A stretch of 59,289 nucleotides of DNA from Gammaproteobacteria bacterium (GTDB lineage: Bacteria; Pseudomonadota; Gammaproteobacteria; JACCYU01): contig JACCZW010000162.1 in the NCBI GenBank assembly GCA_013695765.1, positions 1 through 59,289 of the forward strand, read 5' to 3'. The notes under the pieces are model-generated. The model did no database searches. It was not told the origin of the DNA and saw only the letters and a list, made by a program, of their open reading frames with translations. This document shows positions 1 to 9,358 of this stretch, piece after piece (the first letter of the stretch is position 1; each line of letters begins with the position of its first letter). Made by a program: the position numbers and the translations under genes.

Positions 1-6
1 GCATAA
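1..6 (+). CDS. rpsS: Probable last codon and stop of rpsS (partial)
   Basis: The first six bases read GCA TAA and end two bases before rplV. In the S10 operon rpsS (S19) lies directly upstream of rplV, so this is probably its last codon and stop. The call rests on gene order only; six bases cannot identify a gene. Confidence 0.35.
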   Translation, partial: A

Positions 7-8
7 CC

Positions 9-338
9 ATGCAGGCAGCAGCGAAACTGAAGAATGCGCGCATATCAGCCCAGAAATGCAGGCTGGTGGCCGATCAGGTGCGCGGCGTGCCGGTGGATCG
101 CGCGCTTAAGATTCTTAGCTTCAGCCCTAAAAAGGCGGCCCGCATGATCAGGAAGGTGCTGGAATCGGCGATCGCCAACGCCGAGCACAATGAGGGCGCC
201 GACATTGACGAGCTCCGGGTCGCCCGCATTTTTGTCGACCAGGGCCCGAGCCTCAAACGATTCGAGGCGCGCGCCAAAGGCCGTGGCAACCGCATAATCA
301 AGCGCTCGAGCCACATTACCGTTGCGGTCGCGGACTGA
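9..338 (+). CDS. rplV: 50S ribosomal protein L22
   Basis: Protein of 109 residues, close to the usual 110. L22 binds 23S rRNA and its beta-hairpin lines the peptide exit tunnel. The N-terminal stretch [18 protein letters not shown] and the C-terminal AKGRGNRI-type tip are typical. It is followed by rpsC after 36 bases in the standard S10 order. No clear Shine-Dalgarno sequence precedes the ATG, which is probably translated by coupling to rpsS. Confidence 0.97.
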   Translation: MQAAAKLKNARISAQKCRLVADQVRGVPVDRALKILSFSPKKAARMIRKVLESAIANAEHNEGADIDELRVARIFVDQGPSLKRFEARAKGRGNRIIKRSSHITVAVAD

Positions 339-374
339 AGCGGGCGCGCGTCAACGGTCAAGGATTACAGGATT

Positions 375-1055
375 ATGGGACAAAAAGTACACCCGACGGG
401 ATTTCGCTTAGGGATCTCGACGGACTGGACATCGAAATGGTATGCCGAGGGCAGCCGCTACGCGCGGTTTCTGAACAACGATCTGGCGGTGCGTGCGTTC
501 CTGAAAAACAAGCTGTCGCAGGCGTCTGTCAGCCGCATTCAGATTGAGCGGCCAGCGCGATCCGCCCTGATTACCATTCATACCGCGCGGCCCGGCATCG
601 TCATCGGTAAGAAAGGTGAAGACGTTGAAGCGTTGCGGCGTGAGGTCGCCAGACGCATGGGGCTGGAGCTTAACAACGTGCGGATTAACATTGAGGAAAT
701 TCGCAAACCCGAGGTCGATGCGCAACTGGTCGCGGAGGGCATCGCGCAACAACTGGAGCGGCGTATCATGTTCCGTCGCGCCATGAAGCGCGCGGTCGGC
801 AATGCCATGCGACTGGGCGCGCTCGGAGTGAAGGTGGCCGTAGCCGGGCGCCTGAACGGCGCCGAAATTGCGCGTTCGGAATGGTATCGTGAGGGCCGTG
901 TGCCGCTACATACCTTGCGCGCGGAGATCGATTACGGCTTCGCCGAGGCGCGTACCACGTATGGCGTAATTGGCGTCAAGGTGTGGGTGTTCAAGGGCGA
1001 GGTGTTCGAATCCAAGGCGACCGAGCAGACCCCGGATTTGCGCGCCACAGCTTAA
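375..1055 (+). CDS. rpsC: 30S ribosomal protein S3
   Basis: Protein of 226 residues (E. coli S3 has 233). S3 sits in the 30S head near the mRNA entry site and takes part in mRNA unwinding. The start [13 protein letters not shown] is characteristic, and the KH-type RNA-binding loop GIVIGKKG lies at residues 74-81. The C-terminal domain carries the basic [13 protein letters not shown] segment. It lies in the S10 operon between rplV and rplP, 12 bases before rplP. Confidence 0.98.
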   Translation: MGQKVHPTGFRLGISTDWTSKWYAEGSRYARFLNNDLAVRAFLKNKLSQASVSRIQIERPARSALITIHTARPGIVIGKKGEDVEALRREVARRMGLELNNVRINIEEIRKPEVDAQLVAEGIAQQLERRIMFRRAMKRAVGNAMRLGALGVKVAVAGRLNGAEIARSEWYREGRVPLHTLRAEIDYGFAEARTTYGVIGVKVWVFKGEVFESKATEQTPDLRATA

Positions 1056-1067
1056 GGTTTCTAAGCG

Positions 1068-1481
1068 ATGTTACAACCCAAGCGTACAAAATTTCGAAAG
1101 CAGCAAAAGGGCCGTAATCGCGGTCTGGCGATGGTCGGCAACAAGGTCAGCTTTGGCGAGTTTGGGCTCAAGGCGACCGGTCGCGGGCGCATCAACGCCC
1201 GGCAGATCGAGGCCGCGCGGCGTGCGATGACGCGTTATGTGAAGCGCGGTGGCAAGATCTGGATTCGCATCTTCCCGGACAAACCGGTGACCAAGAAACC
1301 GCTGGAAGTCCGTCAGGGCAAGGGCAAGGGCAACGTCGAGTACTGGGTCACCCAGGTTCAGCCCGGCCGCATGCTGTACGAAATGGAAGGTGTAGATGAA
1401 GACGTCGCACGCGAGGCTTTACGGCTGGCGGCGGCCAAGCTGCCGATCAGCACGACATTTGTTATTCGCACCGTAATGTGA
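1068..1481 (+). CDS. rplP: 50S ribosomal protein L16
   Basis: Protein of 137 residues (E. coli 136). L16 contacts the A-site tRNA and helps order the peptidyl transferase centre. The opening [19 protein letters not shown] and the [20 protein letters not shown] segment are hallmarks. The KGKG stretch contains the conserved arginine hydroxylated by YcfD in some species. It lies 12 bases after rpsC and 17 before rpmC, in the expected operon order. Confidence 0.98.
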   Translation: MLQPKRTKFRKQQKGRNRGLAMVGNKVSFGEFGLKATGRGRINARQIEAARRAMTRYVKRGGKIWIRIFPDKPVTKKPLEVRQGKGKGNVEYWVTQVQPGRMLYEMEGVDEDVAREALRLAAAKLPISTTFVIRTVM

Positions 1482-1498
1482 GTTGACGGAAAGCAACG

Positions 1499-1723
1499 AT
1501 GAAGATAAGTGAACTGCGGCAGAAGTCCGCATCGGACCTGGATAAGGAACTGCTGGCGCTGTTGCGCGCGCAGTTCAATCTGCGCATGCAGCGTGGCATG
1601 GGCCAGGCGCCCCGGCACGATCAGTTCGCAAAGCTGCGCCACGATATCGCGCGGATCAAGACCATAATGACCGAACGCACCGCATCCGGCAGTGTGTCGG
1701 CGGCAGGCGGCGAGTCCAAATGA
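1499..1723 (+). CDS. rpmC: 50S ribosomal protein L29
   Basis: Protein of 74 residues with the L29 core: [10 protein letters not shown], then [11 protein letters not shown] and a DIARIKT helix. L29 sits at the peptide exit and helps dock SRP and trigger factor. It is about 11 residues longer than the 63-residue E. coli protein because of a Ser/Ala/Gly-rich C-terminal tail ([14 protein letters not shown]). Its stop overlaps the rpsQ start by ATGA, implying translational coupling. Confidence 0.96.
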   Translation: MKISELRQKSASDLDKELLALLRAQFNLRMQRGMGQAPRHDQFAKLRHDIARIKTIMTERTASGSVSAAGGESK

Positions 1724-1992
1724 GCGAAACGAACGTAGCAAACCACGTTCAGCGTACGCTGACCGGCCAGGTGGTCAGCGACAAGCGGGACAAGACGGTT
1801 ACGGTAAGAATTGACCGGCAGGTACGGCATCCGCTGTACGGCAAATACATGCGCCGTTCGAGCAAGCTGCATGTGCACGACGAGCGCAATGAGAGCAAGC
1901 TTGGTGACAAGGTGTCGATTACCCAGTGCCGTCCGTTTTCCAAGACCAAGGCCTGGAAGCTGGTTCAGGTGCTCGACAAGAGTTCCCAGTAG
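1720..1992 (+). CDS. rpsQ: 30S ribosomal protein S17
   Basis: Protein of 90 residues (E. coli 84) with an OB fold that binds 16S rRNA early in 30S assembly. The conserved core runs [18 protein letters not shown], then [20 protein letters not shown] and a C-terminal [16 protein letters not shown]. It overlaps rpmC by four bases and is the last gene of the S10 operon in the usual order. The spc genes start 48 bases later at rplN. Confidence 0.97.
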   Translation: MSETNVANHVQRTLTGQVVSDKRDKTVTVRIDRQVRHPLYGKYMRRSSKLHVHDERNESKLGDKVSITQCRPFSKTKAWKLVQVLDKSSQ

Positions 1993-2040
1993 GCTCGCAT
2001 AAGCGGAAATAGCGAAGTTGCTAATTGAAAGGACACGGCC

Positions 2041-2409
2041 ATGATTCAGACTGAAACGGTCCTGGAAGCCGCCGACAACAGCGGTGCGCGCAAGCTCCAG
2101 TGTATAAAAGTGCTGGGCGGTTCTAAGCGGCGTTACGCGCACATCGGCGATATCATCAAGGTCAGCGTCAAGGACGCGATTCCGCGCGGGCGGGTCAAGA
2201 AGGGCGAGGTATACAGCGCCGTGGTGGTGCGTACCGCCAAAGGCGTGCGACGCACCGATGGTTCGCTGGTCCGTTTCGACCGCAACGCGGCGGTGTTGTT
2301 GAACAACCAGTTACAGCCGATCGGCACTCGCATCTTCGGACCGGTGACGCGCGAACTGCGCGGCGAGCGCTTCATGAAGATTATTTCGCTGGCGCCCGAG
2401 GTTCTGTAA
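2041..2409 (+). CDS. rplN: 50S ribosomal protein L14
   Basis: Protein of 122 residues (E. coli 123). L14 forms part of the 50S-30S bridge and is where RsfS docks to silence the ribosome. It starts [21 protein letters not shown] and ends with [23 protein letters not shown]-type sequence, both diagnostic. AAAGGACACGGCC upstream of the ATG contains a good Shine-Dalgarno core. This is the first gene of the spc operon. Confidence 0.98.
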   Translation: MIQTETVLEAADNSGARKLQCIKVLGGSKRRYAHIGDIIKVSVKDAIPRGRVKKGEVYSAVVVRTAKGVRRTDGSLVRFDRNAAVLLNNQLQPIGTRIFGPVTRELRGERFMKIISLAPEVL

Positions 2410-2483
2410 AGAGCCCGAGATTTTGTGACCCCGGCGTATTCAGTACGCGGACTTATGCAAATGAATTAACGAACTGGCTATTG

Positions 2484-2801
2484 ATGAACAGATTGAAAAA
2501 AGGCGACGACGTGATTGTCATCTCCGGCAGGGACAAGGGCCGGCGTGGCACCGTGTTGCGCGTGCTGCGCAATGATCGGGTCGTGGTCGAGAACGTTAAC
2601 GTCGCCAAAAAGCACACCAAGCCCAACCCGCAGCGCGGTGTGGGCGGTGGCATCGTGGAGCGCGAATTGTCGATACACGGCTCCAACTTGATGCTGTTCA
2701 ACCCGGCCACGGGCAAGGGTGGACGGATCGGCTTTCGGTTTCTCGAAGACGGTCGCAAAGTCCGCTTTTTCAAAGCCAATGACGAAGTGGTTGACGCCTA
2801 G
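2484..2801 (+). CDS. rplX: 50S ribosomal protein L24
   Basis: Protein of 105 residues (E. coli 104) with a KOW motif near the N-terminus ([20 protein letters not shown]). L24 is one of two initiators of 50S assembly. I chose the ATG at 2484 (MNRLKKGDD) over the in-frame TTG three bases upstream because ATG is preferred and fits the family start. The stop codon abuts the rplE ATG directly. The 74 bases after rplN show no feature. Confidence 0.97.
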   Translation: MNRLKKGDDVIVISGRDKGRRGTVLRVLRNDRVVVENVNVAKKHTKPNPQRGVGGGIVERELSIHGSNLMLFNPATGKGGRIGFRFLEDGRKVRFFKANDEVVDA

Positions 2802-3359
2802 ATGACGCGCTTGCACGAACAATACCGGGATCAGGTCCGCAAACAGCTTGCGGAACGCTTCGGCTATGCAAACGTAATGCAGGTGCCGCGCTTCACCAAG
2901 ATCACCTTGAACATGGGGCTTGGCGAAGCGGTGGGCGACAAGAAAATTGTCGACCACGCGGTCGAGGACATGACGCGCATCGCGGGGCAAAAGCCGGTCG
3001 TGACGGTCGCGCGCAAGTCGATCGCGGGCTTCAATATTCGTGAAGGTTGGCCCATCGGCTGCAAGGTCACGCTGCGCCGTGCGCGCATGTTCGAGTTTCT
3101 CGACCGGCTGATCAATATCGCGATTCCGCGCATCCGCGATTTCCGGGGCTTGAGCCCCAGGGGCTTCGACGGACGCGGCAATTACAACATGGGTGTGCGC
3201 GAGCAGATCATCTTTCCGGAGATCGAATACGACAAGATCGATGTGCTGCGAGGGATGGACATTGCGATCGGCACCAGCGCGCGTAGCAACGATGAAGCGC
3301 GCGCGTTGCTCGAAGCCTTCAATTTTCCGTTCCGGCGACCAGCCGGCGGTCAGGGATAG
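2802..3359 (+). CDS. rplE: 50S ribosomal protein L5
   Basis: Protein of 185 residues (E. coli 179). L5 binds 5S rRNA and contacts P-site tRNA. Seen: [21 protein letters not shown] at the start, [12 protein letters not shown], the [12 protein letters not shown] loop and the C-terminal [20 protein letters not shown] segment. A short Arg/Gly-rich tail explains the extra length. The ATG follows the rplX stop with no gap, so translation is coupled. Confidence 0.98.
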   Translation: MTRLHEQYRDQVRKQLAERFGYANVMQVPRFTKITLNMGLGEAVGDKKIVDHAVEDMTRIAGQKPVVTVARKSIAGFNIREGWPIGCKVTLRRARMFEFLDRLINIAIPRIRDFRGLSPRGFDGRGNYNMGVREQIIFPEIEYDKIDVLRGMDIAIGTSARSNDEARALLEAFNFPFRRPAGGQG

Positions 3360-3361
3360 TT

Positions 3362-3667
3362 ATGGCAAAGACGTCGATGATTGAGCGCGAACGCAAACGC
3401 GAACTGATTGTGAAGCGCTTCGCCAAGAAGCGCGCCGCGATCAAGGCCACGATTGGCGACACGAACGCATCGCTCGAAGAAAAACGGGCAGCGCAGGTGC
3501 AGTTGCGCAAGCTGCCGCGCGACTCCAGCCCTGTGCGTCAGCGCAACCGCTGCGCATTGACCGGCCGCCCGCATGGCTTTTATCGCAAGTTCGGTTTGGG
3601 CCGCAACAAGCTGCGCGAAGCCGCCATGCGCGGGGACGTGCCCGGTCTGGTTAAATCGAGCTGGTGA
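3362..3667 (+). CDS. rpsN: 30S ribosomal protein S14 (zinc-independent type)
   Basis: Protein of 101 residues, the long form of S14 (E. coli 101) that lacks the CxxC zinc site of the short paralogue. The C-terminal [20 protein letters not shown] and [17 protein letters not shown]-like end are diagnostic. S14 sits in the 30S head and is added late in assembly. It starts two bases after rplE. The 84-base gap before rpsH contains a GTTGAGAAT(T/C)AAGC direct duplication at about 3719-3750 of unknown meaning. Confidence 0.97.
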   Translation: MAKTSMIERERKRELIVKRFAKKRAAIKATIGDTNASLEEKRAAQVQLRKLPRDSSPVRQRNRCALTGRPHGFYRKFGLGRNKLREAAMRGDVPGLVKSSW

Positions 3668-3751
3668 ATTATCGTGAGACGAACGGCAGCCACATTCCAT
3701 CTGCTGGTAGCAGGCTCCGTTGAGAATTAAGCATCCGTTGAGAATCAAGCT

Positions 3752-4147
3752 ATGAGTATGAGCGACCCAATCTCCGACATGCTGACCCGCATCCGCAATG
3801 GTCAGACGGCGGCCAAGGTGCAGGTCAGCATGCCCTCCTCGCGCATCAAGCTCGCGGTAGCCGAGGTGCTGAAGCGGGAGGGTTATGTGCAGGACTTTTC
3901 CGTGGAGCAGCGGGACAACAAACCCGAGCTGTCGGTCGTGCTCAAGTATCATCTCGGCAAGCCTGTTATCGAGATGATCAGGCGCGTAAGCCGTCCGGGC
4001 CTGCGAGTGTACCGTGGCGTGCAGGAGATCCCGCGGGTAAGCGGCGGCTTTGGCATCGCCATCGTATCGACCCCGCAGGGCGTCATGAGCGATCGCGCGG
4101 CGCGCGCGGCCGGTCATGGCGGCGAAGTGCTCTGTTTCGTAGCCTAA
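3752..4147 (+). CDS. rpsH: 30S ribosomal protein S8
   Basis: Protein of 131 residues (E. coli 130). S8 binds helix 21 of 16S rRNA and in E. coli represses the spc operon by binding its mRNA near rplE. The [15 protein letters not shown] start and the C-terminal [22 protein letters not shown] are typical. A second ATG six bases in (MSDPIS) is an equally plausible start. It lies between rpsN and rplF. Confidence 0.98.
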   Translation: MSMSDPISDMLTRIRNGQTAAKVQVSMPSSRIKLAVAEVLKREGYVQDFSVEQRDNKPELSVVLKYHLGKPVIEMIRRVSRPGLRVYRGVQEIPRVSGGFGIAIVSTPQGVMSDRAARAAGHGGEVLCFVA

Positions 4148-4165
4148 AGACCTGAGTTAATTACG

Positions 4166-4699
4166 ATGTCTAGAGTTGCCAAAAATCCGGTTGTCATTCC
4201 CGCGGGTGTGGAGGTCAGCATTGCCGGCCGCACCGTAGACGTCAAGGGCCCGAAAGGCGCGATGCAGTTCAATGTCCACCGGCGCGTGACCGTCGCTCAG
4301 CAAAAAGACGGCGTGTTGTTCGATTCAAAGCCGCAAGTGGACTCCGGCATGATGATGGCCGGCACCATGCGCGCGTTATTCAATAACATGGTGCAAGGGG
4401 TAAGTCAGGGGTTCGAGCGCAAACTGGAACTGGTGGGCGTCGGTTATCGCGCCTCGGTACGGGGTAACACGCTCAATCTGACCTTGGGATACTCGCACCC
4501 CATTGAATATCCGATGCCGGAAGGCGTCTCGGTCGAAACCCCGACGCAGACCGAAGTGATCGTACGTGGCATCGACAAGCAACTGGTCGGACATGTCGCC
4601 GCGCAGATTCGGGATTTTCGCCGGCCGGAACCTTACAAGGGCAAGGGCGTCAAGTATGCGGGCGAACGCATCGTCCGCAAGGAAGCCAAAAAGAAATAG
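4166..4699 (+). CDS. rplF: 50S ribosomal protein L6
   Basis: Protein of 177 residues, the same length as in E. coli. L6 has two similar domains and lies near the sarcin-ricin loop and elongation-factor site. Seen: MSRVAKNPVVIPAGVEVSIA at the start, KLELVGVGYRASVRGN in the middle and the C-terminal RRPEPYKGKGVKYAGE, the L6 signature. It lies 18 bases after rpsH. The following gap to rplR is unusually long and AT-rich. Confidence 0.98.
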   Translation: MSRVAKNPVVIPAGVEVSIAGRTVDVKGPKGAMQFNVHRRVTVAQQKDGVLFDSKPQVDSGMMMAGTMRALFNNMVQGVSQGFERKLELVGVGYRASVRGNTLNLTLGYSHPIEYPMPEGVSVETPTQTEVIVRGIDKQLVGHVAAQIRDFRRPEPYKGKGVKYAGERIVRKEAKKK

Positions 4700-4807
4700 T
4701 GGCGCACCTGATCGATGGTGTGCGTGCGGGTTTGACGATAACGCTGGAACGTTTTTTAAGTTTCCCGAGGTATATTTTTTCGTTACCTATTTTGGTGTTG
4801 ACTAATC
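4700..4807 (+). other. AT-rich 108-base gap within the spc operon
   Basis: The rplF-rplR gap contains T-runs (around 4752-4757 and 4775-4780) and is visibly richer in A/T than its surroundings. A weak promoter-like pair TTGACG (4732-4737) and TTTAAG (4755-4760) lies 17 bases apart, and AGGTA/TACCT could form a small hairpin. No Shine-Dalgarno sequence is evident before the rplR ATG. It may be an internal promoter or translational control site; nothing here is decisive. Confidence 0.35.
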
Positions 4808-5164
4808 ATGTTGGACAAACGACTTACCCGCATGCGACGCTCACAACGGGCGCGCCACAGGATACGCATCTTGCAGGCGCATCGGTTGTGCGTGCATCGC
4901 ACGCCGAGACACATCTATGCGCAGCTAATCGCGCCCGGCGGCGCGAGCGTGCTGGCGTGCGCCTCTTCGCTGGAAGGCGAGGTCAAGCAGGGGCTCGCAA
5001 ACACCGGTAATGTGCAGGCCGCGATCCGGGTCGGAAAACTGATCGCCGAACGCGCTAGGTCGAAAGGCATAACACGTATCGCTTTTGACCGCGCGGGTTT
5101 CAAGTACCACGGTCGCATCAAGGCCCTGGCGGACGCGGCGCGCGAGGGCGGCCTGGAGTTCTAA
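4808..5164 (+). CDS. rplR: 50S ribosomal protein L18
   Basis: Protein of 118 residues (E. coli 117). L18 carries 5S rRNA into the 50S central protuberance. The basic N-terminus ([14 protein letters not shown]), [16 protein letters not shown] and the C-terminal [20 protein letters not shown] are typical of the family. The ATG lacks an obvious purine-rich ribosome binding site, unlike its neighbours. Confidence 0.97.
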   Translation: MLDKRLTRMRRSQRARHRIRILQAHRLCVHRTPRHIYAQLIAPGGASVLACASSLEGEVKQGLANTGNVQAAIRVGKLIAERARSKGITRIAFDRAGFKYHGRIKALADAAREGGLEF

Positions 5165-5258
5165 AACGGTGCGCGCGCAGCGGTGGTAGCGGCGCGCGTT
5201 CAAGAGACAACGACTGCTCGTTTAAGCGCGGTTAGATGACAATCCGGAAAGGTACGTA

Positions 5259-5789
5259 ATGGCTCAAAGCGACGGCAATAAAGTTACCGATGGCATGCAG
5301 GAAAAACTGATCACGGTCAACCGTGTGGCCAAGGTCGTCAAGGGCGGCCGGCAATTCGGGTTTACCGCGCTGGCGGTCGTCGGCGACGGTCAGGGAAGGG
5401 TAGGCTTCGGTTACTGCAAGGCGCGCGAGGTGCCGCTGGCCATACAGAAGGCGATGGAAAAGGCGCGCAAGAACCTTATGCACGTGCCGTTGAATGAAGG
5501 CACGCTGTATTATCCGGTCACGTCGCGTCACGGCGCCGCCAAGGTGCACATGCAGCCGGCCTCGAACGGCACCGGGATCATCGCCGGTGGCGCGATGCGC
5601 GCCGTGTTCGAGGTGCTGGGTGTGCACAACGTGCTGGCCAAGGTGATTGGTTCGCGCAATTCGATCAACGTGGTGCGTGCCACCATGAAGGGGTTGACCA
5701 ACATGCAGGCGCCCGAGTTTTTCGCGGCCAAGCGGGGCATGACGGTGGATACAATGCTGGGGGCGCGGGTCGATGACCAGGCAGCTTAA
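5259..5789 (+). CDS. rpsE: 30S ribosomal protein S5
   Basis: Protein of 176 residues (E. coli 167). S5 contributes to decoding fidelity and mRNA unwinding at the entry site. It has the N-terminal double-stranded-RNA-binding-like domain ([20 protein letters not shown] and [19 protein letters not shown]) and the C-terminal domain with [25 protein letters not shown] precedes the ATG. Its 3' end overlaps rpmD by 17 bases in another frame. Confidence 0.98.
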   Translation: MAQSDGNKVTDGMQEKLITVNRVAKVVKGGRQFGFTALAVVGDGQGRVGFGYCKAREVPLAIQKAMEKARKNLMHVPLNEGTLYYPVTSRHGAAKVHMQPASNGTGIIAGGAMRAVFEVLGVHNVLAKVIGSRNSINVVRATMKGLTNMQAPEFFAAKRGMTVDTMLGARVDDQAA

Positions 5790-5955
5790 GGTAACGCTGG
5801 TGCGCAGTCTGATCGGACGGATGGAAAATCATCGCGCCTGCGCGCGGGGCCTGGGTATTCGACGGATACATAATCCCGTGATGGTGTCAGATACACCGCA
5901 AAACCGCGGCATGATCGAAAAGATCAAATACATGCTGAAAGTGGAAGGGCCCTAA
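5773..5955 (+). CDS. rpmD: 50S ribosomal protein L30
   Basis: Protein of 60 residues (E. coli 59). L30 is a small 50S protein absent from some bacteria. [12 protein letters not shown] at the start and the [24 protein letters not shown]-type core identify it. The ATG lies inside the end of rpsE, so translation is probably coupled. The operon continues with rplO 88 bases later. Confidence 0.96.
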   Translation: MTRQLKVTLVRSLIGRMENHRACARGLGIRRIHNPVMVSDTPQNRGMIEKIKYMLKVEGP

Positions 5956-6043
5956 ACGCGCGTGACCGTGCGGCGGCAGACGCAACAGACCTGCGACATG
6001 CGCATCAGCCGGATCTTCCCGATGCACAAATGAAACAGGAACA

Positions 6044-6532
6044 ATGGTGAAACTTAATACCCTGCAACCCGGGAAAGGCAGCCGATCCAGCCCCAAGCGC
6101 TTGGGTCGCGGTATCGGCAGCGGTCTGGGCAAAACCTGCGGCCGAGGCCACAAGGGCCAGCGTGCACGCGCCGGCGGCTATCACAAGGTGGGCTTCGAGG
6201 GCGGCCAGATGCCGCTGCAACGGCGGTTGCCCAAGTTCGGGTTTGTGTCGAAGAGTAAGCGCGATCGTGAAGAATTGCGTCTGGACCGACTGAATTCGAT
6301 TGACGCGGAGACGATCGATCTCGCTGTGCTCAAGGCACAGGGAGCGATCGCACCCCGAACCACCAGGGTCAAGATCATCGCGTCCGGCGCGCTGACCAAA
6401 GCGGTAGCCATTAATGGTGTTGCGGTCACCCGCGGGGCGCGCGCGGCGATCGAGGCGGCGGGCGGTACGGTGACACCCGCGATTGATCCCGCCGCGATTG
6501 AGAAAGACACGGGCCGCACAGCGGACCAGTAA
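6044..6532 (+). CDS. rplO: 50S ribosomal protein L15
   Basis: Protein of 162 residues, about 18 longer than the 144-residue E. coli protein because of a C-terminal extension ending in KDTGRTADQ. Core motifs are [31 protein letters not shown] and [18 protein letters not shown]15 organises the 50S core late in assembly. Its stop overlaps the secY ATG (TAATG), coupling the two. Confidence 0.97.
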   Translation: MVKLNTLQPGKGSRSSPKRLGRGIGSGLGKTCGRGHKGQRARAGGYHKVGFEGGQMPLQRRLPKFGFVSKSKRDREELRLDRLNSIDAETIDLAVLKAQGAIAPRTTRVKIIASGALTKAVAINGVAVTRGARAAIEAAGGTVTPAIDPAAIEKDTGRTADQ

Positions 6533-7872
6533 TGGCGTCATCTACTTCCGCAATGGGCGCGTCATTCGGCGGCCTTGGCAAGGTCACCGAACTGCGCAAG
6601 CGGCTGCTGTTCGTGCTGGTGGCGCTGGTCGTCTATCGCATCGGCACGTTCATCCCGGTGCCCGGCATCAACCCTGAGTCCATGGCGCAGTTCTTCGATC
6701 AGCAGAGCGGCACCATCCTGGACATGTTCAATATGTTCTCTGGCGGCGCGCTGGAGCGGTTGTCGATCTTCGCGCTCGGCATCATGCCGTACATCTCGGC
6801 GTCCATTATCGTGCAGTTGATGACGGCCGTGGTGCCCGCGCTGAAGGAAATCAAAAAAGAGGGCGAATCCGGTCGCCGCAAGATTATTCAGTACACGCGG
6901 TACGGCACCCTGGGGCTTGCGACGTTTCAGGCGATCGGCGTCTCAGTTGCGTTGCAGGGTCAGGGTGTGGCGATCCACACGGGTTACGCATTCATTTTCA
7001 CCTCCGTGGTGACCCTCGTGACCGGCACCATGTTTCTGATGTGGCTGGGTGAGCAGATCACCGAGCGCGGCATCGGCAACGGCATATCGATCATTATCTT
7101 TGCAGGCATCGTTGCCGGCCTGCCCTCGGCCATAGGTGGTACTCTGGAACTGGCCAGCACCGGCGAGTTGTCCGCAGCTTTTGTGATTCTGCTGTTCGCG
7201 CTCGCGATCGCGGTCACCGGTGCCGTGGTATTCGTCGAACGGGGTCAGCGGCGTATCACGGTCAATTACGCGAAACGGCAGCAGGGGCGCAAACTGTACG
7301 CGGCGCAGAGCAGTCATCTGCCGCTGAAACTGAACATGGCGGGCGTGATTCCGCCAATTTTCGCCTCCAGCATTATTCTGTTTCCCGCGACCCTGGGTCA
7401 GTGGTTCGGGCGCGCCGACGGCATGAGCTGGCTGCAGGATTTGTCGACCGCGCTGAGTCCCGGCCAACCGCTGTACGTGGCTTTCTATGCGGCGGCGATC
7501 GTGTTTTTCTGTTTTTTCTATACCGCCATCGTGTTCGATTCGCGTGAGACAGCGGATAATCTCAAGAAATCGGGCGCGTTCATTCCCGGCATCCGGCCTG
7601 GTGACCAGACCGCGCGGTATATCGATGGCGTAATGACCCGACTGACCGCGGTCGGCGCAATTTATATCACCCTGGTGTGTCTGCTGCCGGAGTTCCTGAT
7701 TCTGGCGTGGAACGTGCCCTTTTACTTCGGTGGTACATCGCTGCTGATCATCGTCGTGGTAGTGATGGACTTTATGGCGCAGGTGCAGGCGCAACTGATG
7801 TCGCACCAGTACGAGGGTCTGATGAAAAAGGCCAACCTCAAGAGTTATGGCAAATCGGGACTGCTGCGATAA
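6532..7872 (+). CDS. secY: Protein translocase subunit SecY
   Basis: Protein of 446 residues (E. coli 443), the channel subunit of SecYEG in the inner membrane. About ten hydrophobic segments are visible, starting at [19 protein letters not shown]. The plug-region [20 protein letters not shown], the cytoplasmic-loop segment [19 protein letters not shown] and the C-terminal [14 protein letters not shown] are characteristic. It lies at its standard place between rplO and rpmJ. Confidence 0.98.
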   Translation: MASSTSAMGASFGGLGKVTELRKRLLFVLVALVVYRIGTFIPVPGINPESMAQFFDQQSGTILDMFNMFSGGALERLSIFALGIMPYISASIIVQLMTAVVPALKEIKKEGESGRRKIIQYTRYGTLGLATFQAIGVSVALQGQGVAIHTGYAFIFTSVVTLVTGTMFLMWLGEQITERGIGNGISIIIFAGIVAGLPSAIGGTLELASTGELSAAFVILLFALAIAVTGAVVFVERGQRRITVNYAKRQQGRKLYAAQSSHLPLKLNMAGVIPPIFASSIILFPATLGQWFGRADGMSWLQDLSTALSPGQPLYVAFYAAAIVFFCFFYTAIVFDSRETADNLKKSGAFIPGIRPGDQTARYIDGVMTRLTAVGAIYITLVCLLPEFLILAWNVPFYFGGTSLLIIVVVVMDFMAQVQAQLMSHQYEGLMKKANLKSYGKSGLLR

Positions 7873-7902
7873 CGCGGCTTTTCTTAAACGCAGGTAGGCA
7901 AC

Positions 7903-8016
7903 ATGAAAGTACAGGCTTCGGTTAAACGGATTTGTCGCAACTGCAAGGTGATACGCCGTAACGGCGTCGTGCGCGTCATCTGCCCCAACCCGCGACACAA
8001 GCAGCGGCAAGGGTGA
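7903..8016 (+). CDS. rpmJ: 50S ribosomal protein L36
   Basis: Short protein of 37 residues starting [16 protein letters not shown] and ending RHKQRQG. It is the zinc-binding form with Cys11, Cys14, Cys27 and His32, the CxxC...C....H pattern of L36. It starts 30 bases after secY and is preceded by the purine-rich CAGGTAGG. This marks the end of the spc operon. The tandem structured elements begin directly at its stop codon. Confidence 0.96.
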   Translation: MKVQASVKRICRNCKVIRRNGVVRVICPNPRHKQRQG

Positions 8017-8123
8017 GCCGGATTTAGGAAACGACACTTAATGTGTCGTTTCCTCGGCGAACGCACGCATAAGGATGTGCGGGCCGGGGCTTAGCGAAGA
8101 TGACTAGCTGCGCCATGGATGGC
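8017..8123 (+). ncRNA. Three-hairpin structured element, copy 1
   Basis: It begins with GCCGGATT immediately after rpmJ. Hairpin A pairs 8026-8037 with 8043-8054 (12 perfect pairs, loop TTAAT). Hairpin B pairs CGCA (8062-8065) with TGCG (8078-8081) and CAT with ATG around an AAGG loop. Hairpin C pairs GCCA (8112-8115) with TGGC (8120-8123). All three recur 233 bases downstream with changed sequence but kept pairing. Hairpin A could act as a terminator for the spc operon, but no U-tract follows. The family is unknown to me. Confidence 0.6.
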
Positions 8124-8249
8124 ATGTAATAAACTATGTGACATGCATCGTTGCGCAGCGATCCAGTGAATCGATTTTTCGCCCGAACGACAGGACAGGG
8201 ATGTCGTGGCTGGGCCGGCGCTCGAAGCAAGACAGCGCAGAGCGGCGGA

Positions 8250-8355
8250 GCCGGATTAAGAAAATGACACTTAACGTGTCATTTTCCCGGCGAACGCCCG
8301 TACACGGTGGTACGGGCAGGGTTTAGCGACGCGCAGATGTTGCGCCAAGGATGGC
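8250..8355 (+). ncRNA. Three-hairpin structured element, copy 2
   Basis: Diverged copy of the element at 8017, of nearly equal length (106 against 107 bases). Hairpin A pairs 8260-8270 with 8276-8286 (11 pairs, loop TTAAC). Relative to copy 1, one C-G pair has become T-A and one G-C pair has become A-T, both compensatory. Hairpin B has 8 perfect pairs (GCCCGTAC 8296-8303 with GTACGGGC 8310-8317). Hairpin C keeps GCCA (8344-8347)/TGGC (8352-8355) around AGGA. It lies between the first copy and the rpsM promoter. Confidence 0.6.
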
Positions 8356-8432
8356 TGGCGCGACATAAATCAATCTCGCATCGATGACACCTTTCGGCAC
8401 GGAAGGGAGTTATCCATCTTCGGCGCTTGCCG

Positions 8433-8461
8433 TTGATTCATCGGTCACAGATGGCTACACT
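8433..8461 (+). promoter_or_regulatory. Sigma70-type promoter for the alpha operon
   Basis: A TTGATT -35 element (8433-8438) and TACACT -10 element (8456-8461) are separated by exactly 17 bases, 47 bases before the rpsM ATG. Transcription from about 8468 would leave a leader of roughly 40 bases. In E. coli S4 binds the alpha-operon leader; I did not identify its pseudoknot here. Confidence 0.65.
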
Positions 8462-8507
8462 ACCCGGCTTCCTTGAATTAGCCAGTTAGTCTCGGAGTTT
8501 ATTTTCA

Positions 8508-8864
8508 ATGGCGCGCATCGCAGGTATCAATATCCCGGTTCAGAAGCACACTGCAATCGCCCTGATGTCGATATACGGGATCGGCGGCACCCGCGCGCGC
8601 GCCATCTGCGAGAGCGCCGGTGTGCAGCCAACGATCAAGGTCAAGGATTTGAGCGAGGTCGAGATCGACAAGCTGCGTACGGAAGTTGGCAAGTATCCCG
8701 TCGAAGGTGATTTGCGCCGCGACGTCACCATGAACATCAAGCGGCTGATGGATCTGGGCTGTTATCGCGGCATCCGTCATCGGCGCGGCCTGCCATTGCG
8801 CGGGCAGCGCACACGGACCAACGCGCGCACGCGCAAAGGCCCGCGTCGCGCCATTCGAAAATAA
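8508..8864 (+). CDS. rpsM: 30S ribosomal protein S13
   Basis: Protein of 118 residues, as in E. coli. S13 sits in the 30S head and forms intersubunit bridges with L5. The [19 protein letters not shown] start, the YGIGGTRAR motif and the basic C-terminal [17 protein letters not shown] tail are diagnostic. This is the first gene of the alpha operon, preceded by a good promoter at 8433-8461. Confidence 0.98.
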   Translation: MARIAGINIPVQKHTAIALMSIYGIGGTRARAICESAGVQPTIKVKDLSEVEIDKLRTEVGKYPVEGDLRRDVTMNIKRLMDLGCYRGIRHRRGLPLRGQRTRTNARTRKGPRRAIRK

Positions 8865-8886
8865 TCCACTCGGAATCCAAGCATAG

Positions 8887-9276
8887 ATGGCTAAAGCACC
8901 GGTACGCTCGCGCAAGAAAGTCAAGAAGATCGTCTCGGACGGTGTGGCGCATATCAATGCGTCGTTCAACAATACCATCATCACCATCAGCGATCGACAG
9001 GGCAACACCTTGTGCTGGGCGACATCGGGAGGATCCGGTTTTCGTGGGTCCCGCAAGAGCACCCCGTTCGCCGCGCAGGTAGCGGCTGAAACCGCGGGCA
9101 AGGCTGCGCTGGAGTTCGGTCTCAAAAACCTGGAAGTGATGGTTAAGGGACCGGGGCCGGGGCGCGAATCGGCGGTACGCGCGCTTAACAACGTCGGTTT
9201 CAAGGTCACCAACATCAACGACGTGACGCCCATTCCTCACAATGGCTGCCGTCCGCCCAAACGACGCCGCGTGTAG
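8887..9276 (+). CDS. rpsK: 30S ribosomal protein S11
   Basis: Protein of 129 residues, as in E. coli. S11 lies on the 30S platform near the mRNA exit. Seen: [20 protein letters not shown], the [16 protein letters not shown] segment, [14 protein letters not shown] and the C-terminal [15 protein letters not shown]. The Asn in HNGCR is the site of isoaspartate modification in E. coli. It lies 22 bases after rpsM. Confidence 0.98.
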   Translation: MAKAPVRSRKKVKKIVSDGVAHINASFNNTIITISDRQGNTLCWATSGGSGFRGSRKSTPFAAQVAAETAGKAALEFGLKNLEVMVKGPGPGRESAVRALNNVGFKVTNINDVTPIPHNGCRPPKRRRV

Positions 9277-9358
9277 CACGCGCTGGCCGGGATTGCTGGC
9301 TGCATTAACTTATTTGCCCGCCCGGCCCGAGCTGGAGTCGGATTCACTGGAGTTGTAA

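Noticed and set aside
3719-3750. Short direct repeat before rpsH as a regulatory operator
   Set aside because: GTTGAGAAT(T/C)AAGC is duplicated once, but it is short, lies in an operon gap and could be a chance duplication; no function can be argued.
6943-8037. 364-residue minus-strand open frame opposite secY
   Set aside because: It lies antisense to the clearly coding secY, has a composition typical of a GC-rich shadow frame and shows no family motif.
8026-8054. Hairpin A of copy 1 as a simple rho-independent terminator
   Set aside because: The stem is strong, but no T-run follows on the transcribed strand, and the hairpin is part of a duplicated three-hairpin element. It may still slow polymerase.
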